A DNA stretch of 64,000 bases from Bolinopsis microptera (GCF_026151205.1 NC_087082.1:60001-124000); one strand, 5' to 3'; counted from the first letter of the stretch, positions 48,291-60,011 are shown. Notes: generated from the letters alone by a model not told the origin. Numbers and translations: made by a program.

Positions 48291-48784
48291 CCGACGGCAC
48301 GAGCTACGAAGTAGCGCGCGCCGGGCCAGATCATTAACAATGGTCAACAATTATTGAACTGCGGAAGCTGGTTACCTCAACAATGTTGATATGCATGGTA
48401 TGACTGAATTGTCAACACGTGATAACAGATAATTAAACGAAAAATAAATGATGAACATGATTTAAAAACTGTAAACCACCAACTGAAGTACAAAGTATTT
48501 AGACAAAAACCATCATGTGCCGTTAAGCAGCAGGGTGCGGCTCAACTGGGCCACAGCAAATTGGCGAAAATGGGTTCGAAAAAGCCACTCTTGGCACTGT
48601 ACTCGAGTCCTTGATCTTTCCGATGGTTCACTGGGCCCTTGGAGCTGCCGTCCTTCAGCTTCTGTCAACTGAAATTACCACTAATCCAAGTTGAGGCAAT
48701 CAGCCGACGCGCGGCTTTTATGTTTATATATGATATGTTTAATCTGTAATAAAGATCAAAATTCAAATTTGTTTCTCTAAAAAT
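48291..48784. other. Unique region with CG-rich start
   Basis: CACGAGCTACGAAGTAGCGC and CGCGCCGGG near 48297-48325, then AT-rich. No gene recognised. Confidence 0.35.
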
Positions 48785-49084
48785 TTGTTTCTCTCTAAAA
48801 ACAAGAACCCTGTGGCTCACACTTTGAAACACGCCAGTCGATACATTGACGATTTAACCACCCCCAATATCAACAATAAGACTGTCGATATTATTTGCAA
48901 TGATATTTACCCCGCAGAGTTGAAGATTATAGTTACAAACTCTAGCAATTTATCTACGACTTTTCTTGATTTAGACATTAATATTTTGAACAATCATTTC
49001 TACACTAAATTATATGACAAACGACATGACTTCAGTCGTTACTTTTCCTAACCTTCGTTCCAACGTACCTGTTAAACCTTCGTA
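48785..49084 (+). pseudogene. Reverse transcriptase fragment, 5' part
   Basis: Reads SRYIDDLTTPNINN... then IYPAELKI, TTFLDLDINI and KLYDKRHDFS. YIDD is the RT catalytic motif, and the FLDL and LYDKRDDF-like blocks are shared by a widespread invertebrate RT group that I think is Penelope-like. A frameshift after KRHDFS leads to VTFPNLRSNVPVKPS in another frame, right up to the insertion at 49085. It continues at 50201. N-terminal fingers are missing. Confidence 0.65.
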
Positions 49085-50194
49085 GGATACAAGGATACAA
49101 GGATACAAGGATACAAGGATACAAAAGTGATAATTATTTTATTGAAATAATTTAAGGTTACACAATTCTAGTTATTTACAAATGTGTAGGGATAAAATAG
49201 AAATATTTTATAATACTTATTTTGAGGTCCTATAGCATTATGCATTGGCCAGTATTTGAGTGAAAATCTGGGCTCTTATAGTAGGCTGTAAAATGTTCGT
49301 TCACAGAGAGAATTGAATGGATCGCTCTTGCTGTGGCAGTACATTTTGTAGGGTCTAGTGTTTTATTTGTAGCGCGATGCACTACTGGGTCGCGCCGCGC
49401 ATCAAATAATTCTTCTTCGGTAGATCGGCGAAATGCACCACTGTGCATTGACATCGTGAATCAAGTGTTTTATCGGATAGCAAACCGACTAGGTCAACTA
49501 AGAGGTCAATACTTTCGGGACTACTACCTCTCGGTCAACGACATATTCGACAACCACCAAATTACCACAATCGTCAACTTCGCAAACCGCACCAAACGCT
49601 TAATAGTACCAGAAGAACTAGATCAGACTGGCGTAACTTAGCGCATTAACACAGTACATATGCAGCCTTGCCTAACTGATTTCTAATCTCATCTGGTACC
49701 AAAGCGCGGTATTCCCATTCAGATCATTACCACCACCGTCCTCCACAATTCACACTGTTGTCCCCGACAAACTCCCCCACATCCCAGAGGTAGGCAAAGC
49801 ATCTTAATGCTATCCTCCAGTGGGCTTTCTATGCCCAGCCTCTCTTTAAAAAAATTTTAAAAAAATTTGAAAAAACCGACTAGGTCAGTAATATTTTTGG
49901 GATGGAAGTTAAATTTTTCTCTAACTGAGGAGTAGAGTAAACAGTCAGTTAGAACATGAATTTCGTCCTCAATAGGCTTAAGCCCCTTGCTGAAAAAGCA
50001 AAAAGTGCACCATCGATGTTTTCTTGGTACTAGGGGGTTTCGTAACGGCCCCTCTCAATGTAAAGATTGTGGCAGCTAATACGAAACCTTGTTAAGCTTT
50101 TCCGAGCATCAGGGATCTTAACCACTCCTATAAGTATGTTTCTGGTTCAAAATCATGTTTAATTTGATTGTAGAATTCTAATTTAGGTGAGATT
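49085..50194 (-). mobile_element. 5'-truncated CR1/L2-like LINE inserted in an RT
   Basis: Flanked by TTCGTA on both sides (49079-49084 and 50195-50200). Minus strand opens with the C-terminal part of a LINE ORF2: KLEFYNQIKHDFEPE, LTRFRISCHNLYIERGRYET, then IEDEIHVLTDCLLYSSVREK and NFHPKNITDLVG, in three frames because of lesions. A long 3' region follows and the element ends in about five copies of TTGTATCC, like the 8-bp 3' repeats of CR1 elements. Target duplication, 5' truncation and tandem-repeat 3' end together indicate target-primed reverse transcription. The plus-strand 102-codon frame at 49333-49641 is not called. Confidence 0.85.
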
Positions 50195-50399
50195 TTCGTA
50201 TGGAGTATTTGTAGGTGAATTATATAGGATATGCAAATCTTCCTCTGCAGTAGTTACTGAATTTATTCATGATGTTAAATTATTAATTGATAAACTAATT
50301 ACCCAGAATTTTGAACGGAAAATCTTACATAGATATCTTAAATTATTTATTAATAGTCAGCCAGCGTGTATCCTCAGACACTGGCATAGTTTCAGTTAA
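50195..50399 (+). pseudogene. Reverse transcriptase fragment, 3' part
   Basis: Continuation of the fragment ending at 49084: YGVFVGELYRICKSSS, FIHDVKLLIDKLITQNFERK and ILRHWHSFS then a stop. It corresponds to the region after the RT active site in the same family. Together with 48785-49084 it forms one element split by the LINE. Confidence 0.6.
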
Positions 50400-50850
50400 T
50401 GACTTCATGTAATTATAGTGTGTGTGAAGCCCTCTTGTAATTCCTTATGCATGTTACCTTTTGCCTTTCTCCTTTAGCCATAATTTCTTTGATCGTATCG
50501 GTACAGTTTTATTTTATTTACTTTCACAGTTTATTGTTAAACTTTCAAGCGGTAAACCAGTTTATTTTCTATATTCTTTCAGACTTTTATTTAAGTCTAG
50601 TTAATAGTTATACATTATTATATCATATTTTATTGATCTAAGGTATAGTGTTGCCAGATCCTAGTTCATTTTGTAACGGAGTTTTATACTAACAGGAAAC
50701 GATGTAACAGAGTCGATATATTTTAATGTTGCCATGGGGTGGCAAGTCCCGGCCATACATCGCAGTCCGGTAGTTTCATTGCGTCCTATTATAAAAACAT
50801 ACGTGATGCGCGAAGAGTCATTAATTTTTGCTGAGCGCGTTACGTTAAAA
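50400..50850. other. Unique region
   Basis: No gene recognised. Confidence 0.35.
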
Positions 50851-51800
<950 letters not shown>

Positions 51801-52370
51801 CAAAATTAAGTGTCAAAATTACCTTCAACCATTTGGTAATCTTCAGCTAGATCGACTATCGACATTTCCTGATCTCCTACAAAGTTATTTTACCAATTCG
51901 TACAATACGCGAGAGAAACCTTAGCAGCGAGAATTGACAGAAACGCAGGGAGAAGCACCACGTTGTCATTTGTATTGAGAGCAACACCCACTGTGTGTAG
52001 TTTCTAATGTGAGGTGTCACCACTCATCAACAATTGTATTTAAAACAACATTTATTGAACTTTTCGGATTTATTTCAAGGAAGCATTGAACTTTGAGGTA
52101 GTAAATAAAATGCATTGTTATTAAAATCTTACTTTCTTAAAAAGGAATTTACATAAACAAATTAACAAATATTTAAGCTCATAAATCTTACTCAAGCGTA
52201 GAAAATGACGTAGACTAATCATACATCAGATATTTAAACGTAAAAGGATACAGAGATAAAAATATCAAAAGAATAAAAAATGTTTAATCCTCAATCGTCA
52301 TAAAACAAAAATTGTCACAAGATTGAAATCTACGGAACAAAAATGTTCCCAAGCCGACAAAAATTGAACT
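51801..52370. other. Unique region
   Basis: No gene recognised. Confidence 0.35.
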
Positions 52371-52707
52371 GTCAGCTTCATCTTACTATATATCCTGCTA
52401 GTAGGTCTAAATGTCAGCTTCATCTTACTATATATCCTGCTAGTAGGTCTAAATGTCAGCTTCATCTTACTATATATCCTGCTAGTAGGTCTAAATGTCA
52501 GCTTCATCTTACTATATATCCTGCTAGTAGGTCTAAATGTCAGCTTCATCTTACTATATATCCTGCTAGTAGGTCTAAATGTCAGCTTCATCTTACTATA
52601 TATCCTGCTAGTAGGTCTAAATGTCAGCTTCATCTTACTATATATCCTGCTAGTAGGTCTAAATGTCAGCTTCATCTTACTATATATCCTGCTAGTAGGT
52701 CTAAATG
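52371..52707. repeat. 42-bp minisatellite, eight copies
   Basis: Eight essentially identical units of GTCAGCTTCATCTTACTATA plus TATCCTGCTAGTAGGTCTAAAT. As 42 is a multiple of three it is open on both strands; I see no splice or start support for a protein. Confidence 0.97.
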
Positions 52708-53248
52708 ACAAAACATAACCGGAATCAGTTATATTTATTTGAAATATTGAAATAACAAGTTCCTCGGTAATTACGTCATCTATGGAGTCGCAGAGTGTAG
52801 TTGAGTGTGCACTTCAATGTCTACAATTTTTAACCACTCAGGGTCTTTCATTAAGTCATTCAAAACCAAAATCATCTAGGTAACCAATTTGTATCGCTAT
52901 TCCCAGCCCTACAAGGCGAAATTTTTAAATTATCCTCAGGTGCAGATTAGATTTGGGATTTTCTATCTCGGATTCTAAAAGACTTGATTTTTAGCTTAAA
53001 GTAACCGCAATAGCCTTATTTATATAATACAAGTTATGAAGCAATATGAGGTCTCAAGTGCTTAGTTTTGAAGATATTCACGAAAAACTGTTTTTTGGCT
53101 CATTGCACCCAAAATACCGGATTATGTATTAATTTTATATCTATATATCAATTTTATTTCTAGCGCTATGAAGATCGTAGAAACGTCTCCACTCTCAGTT
53201 ATTGTTTCGCAATGAGCACATTTATATAAAACTTATAGATCATTATTA
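52708..53248. other. Unique region
   Basis: No exon recognised; may be intron of the minus-strand gene that starts upstream at 59.5 kb. Confidence 0.35.
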
Positions 53249-53712
53249 AGGTACCCTACATTAACAGTCCCTATCAACTAAGGTACCCCACACTAACAGT
53301 CCCTATCAACTAAGGTACCCCACACTAACAGTCCCTATCAACTAAGGTACCCCACATTAACAGTCCCTATCAACTAAGGTACCCCACACTAACAGTCCCT
53401 ATCAACTAAGGTACCCCACACTAACAGTCCCTATCAACTAAGGTACCCCACACTAACAGTCCCTATCAACTAAGGTACCCCACACTAACAGTCCCTATCA
53501 ACTAAGGTACCCCACACTAACAGTCCCTATCAACTAAGGTACCCCACACTAACAGTCCCTATCAACTAAGGTACCCCACACTAACAGTCCCTATCAACTA
53601 AGGTACCCCACACTAACAGTCCCTATCAACTAAGGTACCCCACACTAACAGTCCCTATCAACTAAGGTACCCCACACTAACAGTCCCTATCAACTAAGGT
53701 ACCCCACACTTA
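53249..53712. repeat. 32-bp minisatellite A, about 14 copies
   Basis: Units of AAGGTACCCCACACTAACAG plus TCCCTATCAACT. On the minus strand the array begins at the splice donor side of the exon 53731-54009; the first unit carries GTAAGT where the others carry GTTAGT. Confidence 0.96.
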
Positions 53713-53730
53713 CGGGTTTGTGCAACTCAC

Positions 53731-54009
53731 TGTGCTCCCACGGTGCAGACACACGCGGAGTCGGCGCAATGCGCGCAACACTTGCTGCACGCAACACCCC
53801 TTCCGGAGTATGGATGGACTGTGCACGACTGAACTTCCTGCCGAGGGTGCCGTGACAGAATTGGGTGCTGGGATCCTGGTAAGTTTGTGAGATGTTGTAG
53901 GGGAAGGAGTTTGGGTCTGGAGGGAGGGCAAAGCCGTTCGAGTGGGAGGGAATACCAGGGGAGTAGGCAGGCACAGGAGTCTCCGGTACGTCTCCTTCTA
54001 GATCAGGTT
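53731..54009 (-). CDS. Tyrosine-repeat gene, downstream exon
   Basis: Minus-strand exon after a textbook branch/acceptor (ACTAACCCCTCCTCTCCGCAG). It encodes a proline- and tyrosine-containing segment: PDLEGDVPETPVPAYSPGIP..., NISQTYQDPSTQ, FSRAQSIHTPEG. There is no globular domain I recognise; it reads like a disordered cytoplasmic tail. It starts with two bases that complete a codon, matching the phase-1 donors of the repeat exon (...YYC-E-PDLEGD). Two donors follow: CACA|GTGAGT at 53731/53730 and ACCC|GTAAGT at 53713/53712. Read-through would add 14 residues and stop at 53690. Later exons were not found. Confidence 0.6.
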
Positions 54010-54054
54010 CTGCGGAGAGGAGGGGTTAGTTTAGAAGGCTCACAAAACAGAACC

Positions 54055-54187
54055 CCCACCTCAGCGCCACGGGCTTGCTTCACTCGCCCACCTCAGCGCC
54101 ACGGGCTTGCTTCACTCGCCCACCTTAGCGCCACGGGCTTGCTTCACTCGCCCACCTCAGCGCCACGGGCTTGCTTCACTCGCCCAT
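54055..54187. repeat. 32-bp minisatellite B, four copies
   Basis: CCACCTCAGCGCCACGGGCT plus TGCTTCACTCGC, unrelated in sequence to the 32-bp array at 53249. Lies in the predicted intron between the two tail exons. Confidence 0.93.
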
Positions 54188-54236
54188 GTCATCGCCATGT
54201 TAGGTGATGTGCCTGATTTATAATTGTTTTAGTAAA

Positions 54237-56879
54237 CTAAATGTGAATTGATAGATCTTGTATTGAGGGACCACATTCTGACGATATACCATTACTTTCT
54301 TCTTTTTCTATAAGAGCGTAGCAAGGTAACTCACCACAGTAGTACTGAGAATCAGACTGGTCCCCGGTTAACATGAGCGGCTGGACACTCTGGTCCTTAT
54401 CAGGCTCATAGCAAGGTAACTCACCACAGTAGTACTGAGAATCAGACTGGTCCCCGGTTAACATGAGCGGCTGGACACTCTGGTCCTTATCAGGCTCATA
54501 GCAAGGTAACTCACCACAGTAGTACTGAGAATCAGACTGGTCCCCGGTTAACATGAGCGGCTGGACACTGTTCCTTATCAGGCTCATAGCAAGGTAACTC
54601 ACCACAGTAGTACTGAGAATCAGACTGGTCCCCGGTTAACATGAGCGGCTGGACACTCTGGTCCTTATCAGGTTCATAGCAAGGTAACTCACCACAGTAG
54701 TACTGAGAATCAGACTGGTCCCCGGTTAACATGAGCGGCTGGACACTCTGGTCCTTATCAGGCTCATAGCAAGGTAACTCACCACAGTAGTACTGAGAAT
54801 CAGACTGGTCCCCGGTTAACATGAGCGGCTGGACACTCTGGTCCTTATCAGGCTCATAGCAAGGTAACTCACCACAGTAGTACTGAGAATCAGACTGGTC
54901 CCCGGTTAACATGAGCGGCTGGACACTCTGGTCCTTATCAGGCTCATAGCAAGGTAACTCACCACAGTAGTACTGAGAATCAGACTGGTCCCCGGTTAAC
55001 ATGAGCGGCTGGACACTCTGGTCCTTATCAGGCTCATAGCAAGGTAACTCACCACAGTAGTACTGAGAATCAGACTGGTCCCCGGTTAACATGAGCGGCT
55101 GGACACTCTGGTCCTTATCAGGTTCATAGCAAGGTAACTCACCACAGTAGTACTGATAATCAGACTGGTCCCCGGTTAACATGTGCGGCTGGACGCTCTG
55201 GTCCTTATCAGGCTCATAGCAAGGTAACTCACCACAGCAGTACTGAGAATCAGACTGGTCCCCGGTTAACATGAGCGGCTGGACACTCTGGTCCTTATCA
55301 GGCTCATAGCAAGGTAACTCACCACAGTAGTACTGATAATCAGACTGGTCCCCGGTTAACATGAGCGGCTGGACACTCTGGTCCTTATCAGGCTCATAGG
55401 AAGGTAACTCACCACAGTAGTACTGAGAATCAGACTGGTCCCCGGTTAACATGTGCGGCTGGACACTCTGGTCCTTATCAGGCTCATAGCAAGGTAACTC
55501 ACCACAGTAGTACTGAGAATCAGACTGGTCCCCGGTTAACATGAGCGGCTGGACACTCTGGTCCTTATCTGGCTCATAGCAAGGTAACTCACCACAGTAG
55601 TACTGAGAATCAGACTGGTCCCCGGTTAACATGTGCGGCTGGACACTCTGGTCCTTATCAGGCTCATAGCAAGGTAACTCACCACAGTAGTACTGAGAAT
55701 CAGACTGGTCCCCGGTTAACATGAGCGGCTGGACGCTCTGGTCCTTATCAGGCTCATAGCAAGGTAACTCACCACAGTAGTACTGAGAATCAGACTGGTC
55801 CCCGGTTAACATGAGCGGCTGGACACTCTGGTCCTTATCAGGTTCATAGCAAGGTAACTCACCGCAGTAGTACTGAGAATCAGACTGGTCCCCGGTTAAC
55901 ATGAGCGGCTGGACACTCTGGTCCTTATCAGGTTCATAGCAAGGTAACTCACCACAGTAGTACTGAGAATCAGACTGGTCCCCGGTTAACATGAGCGGCT
56001 GGACACTCTGGTCCTTATCAGGCTCATAGCAAGGTAACTCACCACAGTAGTACTGAGAATCAGACTGGTCCCCGGTTAACATGAGCGGCTGGACGCTCTG
56101 GTCCTTATCAGGCTCATAGCAAGGTAACTCACCACAGTAGTACTGAGAATCAGACTGGTCCCCGGTTAACATGAGCGGCTGGACACTCTGGTCCTTATCA
56201 GGCTCATAGCAAGGTAACTCACCGCAGTAGTACTGAGAATCAGACTGGTCCCCGGTTAACATGAGCGGCTGGACACTCTGGTCCTTATCAGGCTCATAGC
56301 AAGGTAACTCACCACAGTAGTACTGAGAATCAGACTGGTCCCCGGTTAACATGAGCGGCTGGACACTCTGGTCCTTATCAGGCTCATAGCAAGGTAACTC
56401 ACCACAGTAGTACTGAGAATCAGACTGGTCCCCGGTTAACATGAGCGGCTGGACACTCTGGTCCTTATCAGGTTCATAGCAAGGTAACTCACCACAGTAG
56501 TACTGAGAATCAGACTGGTCCCCGGTTAACATGAGCGGCTGGACACTCTGGTCCTTATCAGGCTCATAGCAAGGTAACTCACCACAGTAGTACTGAGAAT
56601 CAGACTGGTCCCCGGTTAACATGAGCGGCTGGACACTCTGGTCCTTATCAGGCTCATAGCAAGGTAACTCACCACAGTAGTACTGAGAATCAGACTGGTC
56701 CCCGGTTAACATGAGCGGCTGGACACTCTGGTCCTTATCAGGTTCATCGTACTGAGCTGACTGTATGGAACTTTGTAGAACAACTCTATTGTGTTGTCTT
56801 CTGTCTAGCGAGTCGTAAATACTCTCCGTCTGTCCCATCGACCCTACTGAATCTGTGTTTTCGTAGTAGGATCCTGCTC
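54237..56879 (-). CDS. Tyrosine-repeat gene, large repeat exon
   Basis: Minus strand. Acceptor TGTGATATTTCAG at 56892-56880. The exon opens AGSYYENTDSVGSMGQTE, SIYDSLDRRQ, QSAQYDEPDKDQ and then 27 tandem 30-residue units, EPDKDQSVQPLMLTGDQSDS plus QYYCGELPCY. Twenty-four units are in frame; a 2-bp deletion near 54571-54580 breaks the 25th (stop at 54532). The last units resume in the other frame and end in a unique tail ...EKEESNGISS... with stop at 54237. Each unit carries a 5' splice site, TGTG|GTGAGT; the last one before the deletion ends the exon at 54603, the last of all at 54335. YDEP and YEPD resemble SH2-docking sites, so I infer the cytoplasmic tail of a signalling or adhesion receptor. 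The receptor part is outside the window. Confidence 0.7.
54314..56747 (-). repeat. 90-bp coding minisatellite, 27 copies
   Basis: Units are nearly identical; most differences are single transversions or transitions (AGC/TGC, CACTC/CGCTC, GAGAAT/GATAAT), several of which change an amino acid (L to H, S to Y, C to S). Unit length is constant at 90 bp except for one 88-bp unit. Confidence 0.98.
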
Positions 56880-56892
56880 CTGAAATATCACA

Positions 56893-57796
56893 TTTATTAA
56901 CACCTCCGGGATAAAATAATAAAGCTAGCGTTATTCTGATTAATGCCGCTGTTTTCCTCTCTTAATTAATAATCCCTGCACAGTTTAAATAATCCCGCCC
57001 TGCTTTAGTGTTAATTTTCGCATGAGAATCTACTCCGTGCACTGTCACTTGTTTCGATGACGCGTATCACGTGACTTACTACTACGACGCGCATTGGTCA
57101 CAAATGTCACGTGACCTATGACTATAGGTCAACGTAATTCACGAAAATTTACAACGTTATATCTTAGATAATTTTAGATAAAAGTGGCTATGAACTTGCA
57201 GTTAATGACTTTGACACCATCAATATTCTCCATACGAAATTATCAACTTAATAACACCAGAATGTGTGTGTGTCTGTCTGTGTGTCTGTGTGTAATTTCC
57301 GAACGGTTATACAAAAAAAACGGTAATAGTTACGGGACTGGTTTTTTCGGTATAGTCCCGACAAAACTCTGATGAAGCCCATAAGCAAATTTTTTTTAAA
57401 TCGGCCGATGGTAAGTGGTTTAATTGATGGTTTTGTACCACAAAATATGTTACATAAAATGGCTTGAGAAGAACGGCAAGAGTTACGGGGCTAGCTCTCT
57501 CTCTCTCTCTGCATAATATTATGTAGCGTATATATTACATGGCGTATATATTACATGGTCATATGATACTATAAACTTATTAGGGGAGGGAGTGCTCAAA
57601 CGGTCTGTTTGGACTGTAGAGAGAGTTCATACTTTCATACGACAATGTAATGCATGTTCACAAATATGATAGGCTGGTGTGGTGCAGGGTTAATTTCTAT
57701 TGATTATTGATTAAGAATTACTATTTTTTAAGCATACTATTGGATACGTGAGGGCACTCCGAATACAATTGCTCGCCTAATCCGGGTTTTGACTCA
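56893..57796. other. Intron of the minus-strand gene
   Basis: No exon found. Contains TCACGTGAC palindromes (57068-57115), a GTGTGTCTGTCTGTG tract (57261-57292) and a short (CT)n run near 57497. Confidence 0.4.
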
Positions 57797-57870
57797 GCGG
57801 GTAATTACTCCTACCCTTTTTAACTGCGGCAGTGAAATCCCGGCCGTAGGCCGGGTTACACTAGTAACAC
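57797..57870 (+). mobile_element. SINE-like core, copy 2
   Basis: AGCGGGTAATTACTCC, TTTTTAACTGCGGCAGTG, AAATCCCGG and ACACTAGTAAC match the minus-strand block at 30122-30190. It directly precedes a tRNA-headed SINE; whether they form one composite element is unclear. Confidence 0.5.
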
Positions 57871-57884
57871 ACATAACTCCACTA

Positions 57885-58070
57885 AGTTGCGCAGTTCGTT
57901 AGTCGACCTGCCTTACTCGTGATATGCTGCTCAATCACGAGGTTGCGGGTTCGATCCCCGCCTGTGCCACTAGCCATGGGGTGAGCGGCGTTGCCGTTCA
58001 GCTAAGGGTTCCGATGGACCTATGCAGCCCCCCGGTCTTCTCAGCCGAATGCTCGAGAAATCGTGTGTGA
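57885..58070 (+). mobile_element. tRNA-derived SINE, copy 2
   Basis: Head: GTTGCGCAGTTCGTTAGTCG (box A) and a strong box B GCGGGTTCGATCCCCGC. Body AGCTAAGGGTTCC, CCTATGCA, CCCCCGGT, CTCAG and CTCGAGAAATCG is shared with 35117-35306. The heads of the two copies differ much more than the bodies. Confidence 0.78.
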
Positions 58071-58267
58071 CAGTGCTGCACGCTGCCGTTTTTCTTCAAA
58101 ACGGCGGCGGCGTGGTTAAAATCGTCGGCGGCAGCGGCGTTATCGGCGTGAGGTCACGTGATTTCGCAGATTAAATTTTCCTCTAGAATAATGCCATGTG
58201 GAGAGCAATTTTTAACAGTTTTGAATTTTATAGCGTGACGTAGTATATTGCTTAAACATGTGTAGAA

Positions 58268-58330
58268 AAAGCAGGTAACTTTACTTCTTTTAATCGACTT
58301 CAGCAAAGCTTTCGACCTTGTGGATCATTG
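58268..58330 (+). pseudogene. 63-bp fragment of a LINE reverse transcriptase
   Basis: Reads KQVTLLLLIDFSKAFDLVDH then a stop: RT motif A, nearly identical in protein sequence to the RT at 63243-63302 of the large element but with many synonymous differences. No other RT sequence is attached. Confidence 0.8.
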
Positions 58331-59443
58331 AAGTCAAATAAGGTTTGACTATGTTGACTAGACTATCAAATAACATCATATGCAATTCAATAATTTAATT
58401 TACAGAGTTTTTGCCATTTTATTTGCTTAAAACTCTTTCAAAGGTAAAAGGCACAAAAAATGGATTTTTGAAGTAAAATTTCGATATCTTCCAGATTTTA
58501 AACACTAAAGTAATGAAACTTTTGGGAGATGGTCTCAACAGTATGATGTGTTGAACAGTGATGAATGTTTTACCATAGTTAGAAATTTGTTCAAGTATAG
58601 AAATAATTGCTGCCCCTAGACTGATGCCCTCATGTATGCCCAAAATGGACGCTTTTGGCTTAGATTGCAGACCTCGTGGAAGTATTTGAGGCCTAAAAAT
58701 TAGCATACATATAGAATAAAGGTCACCAAATAAGATAAAAGTGTCAAGTGGAAGATTTGGAAAATTGGAAAAAAACGTGCGTCCGTGACAGTCGCGTCCG
58801 TGACAGTCGTGTCCGTACTCCGTCACAATTTCAATGGGCTGTAACGCGCAAACTAATTGAACATTAGGTCTAAGAATGACATTTTTGGAATCCTTGTACT
58901 TTGTTCAGTTCAAAAACCTCAGAATCAGATAGCTGTTTTACAGGATAGTTTTGAAACTTTGTGAGACCCCAAAAAAATGTCTAATTTATGTCGCGTCCGT
59001 CATGGGGGTGCTATCTCAGAAACCATAAGAGCTAGCTGTATACAATTTTCAGATGAGGTAGAAAAGGGTTAAATGTGGATACTAACAAATTTTGAGCCCA
59101 TTAAACTCCAAAACGTGTCCACTATGGCTAGTGGAACTTCAAAAAAGGCAAAAACGTGACGTCCGTCACGGTGGAATCGACATTCAGTACAAATAGAAAA
59201 CGGATTTTTTAATCTATCTTCATCATCATAACAAAATCAGCATTATCCGCAATCTTATGGCAGTCCATTAATTGAACAACTAATTGAAATAGATTTATTT
59301 CAACCATTCTATGTTTCAGGCTGCAGTCTAGCTATGCCAAGTGTAATATCAACGTTTCTCTATGATAAAGGCTTCTAGCCAAAATGTCGACAAAACCTGA
59401 TCGTTAATTTATAAATTGAGGTAAAATACGAAATATAACTCAC
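58331..59443. other. Intronic sequence with CGTCCGT repeats
   Basis: Repeated GCGTCCGTGACAGT and ACGTCCGTCACG motifs at 58780-58825, 58990 and 59160. The 135-codon minus-strand frame (58419-58826) includes this repeat and has no family resemblance, so it is not called. Confidence 0.4.
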
Positions 59444-59522
59444 TGTTGGAGGTCGAGGGTAAGTCATGCATATGACTGGCGTTAGTCTTAGGCCTGTTTA
59501 GGAGATCCATAGCTACTATCCC
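59444..59522 (-). CDS. Tyrosine-repeat gene, upstream exon
   Basis: 79-bp minus-strand exon between CATGTTATTTCAG and AACA|GTGAGT. Only one frame is open: GIVAMDLLNRPKTNASHMHD and LPSTSN, ending one base into a codon. That base plus the two leading bases of the exon at 56879 makes an AGA codon, so the reading continues into AGSYYENTD without interruption. The agreement of phases over two successive junctions is the main support for the gene. Upstream exons were not found in the window. The intron on its 5' side carries two LINE 3' ends. Confidence 0.6.
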
Positions 59523-59539
59523 CTGAAATAACATGGATT

Positions 59540-59945
59540 TAATAAATAATAATAATAAAATTTGGTAGCTTAAACACAAACTCTAAGCCCAGTGGATAAA
59601 CCACAAAACTTATGCTCTATTGTGTGAAACAAAGATACTAGATCAAGATAACTATCAAGGAGTGTATGCATAGGACATAAAAAGTTTTGGAACGAAGATG
59701 ACATGCTTATGAAGCGAGCTAACAGTCTAATTGCTAATAAGTTCAAAAAGATCATGACATTAGGTTGCATCCTAAACAGTTTAAGCAAATAACATAAAGT
59801 TATACTGTCAATAAATCGCTCATGCCATAAAATTTCTTAAACAGGTGAGTTTTTAATAATGTTTTGAACAGATCAACATCAGAACAAGTCTTAATTTCAA
59901 TTGGTAGTTGGTTCCAGATTTTCGGAGATGAACAAATATTTGTAT
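59540..59945 (-). mobile_element. LINE 3' end A
   Basis: Minus strand encodes SSPKIWNQLPIEIKTCSDVD, LFKTLLKTHLFKKF and a stop at 59801, the canonical C-terminus of CR1/L2-type ORF2 (W-N-x-L-P ... F-K-x-x-L-K). A 3' region ends in (ATT)n at about 59546-59560, only some 25 bp before the exon at 59522. Confidence 0.8.
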
Positions 59946-60011
59946 GAAGTTACCAAAATTATGCACTTTCATATCAGTTCAGACATTATGGACAAATATT
60001 AGAAATATTAT

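Noticed and set aside
49333-49641. 102-codon plus-strand frame
   Set aside because: It is antisense to the 3' region of the inserted LINE, with no family resemblance.
52298-52711. 137-codon frame with eight TSRIYSKMKLTFRP-type repeats
   Set aside because: Exact product of the 42-bp minisatellite, equally open on the other strand; no flanking exon signals.
58419-58826. 135-codon minus-strand gene
   Set aside because: It includes the local CGTCCGT repeat, has no recognisable motif and lies within a predicted intron on the same strand.
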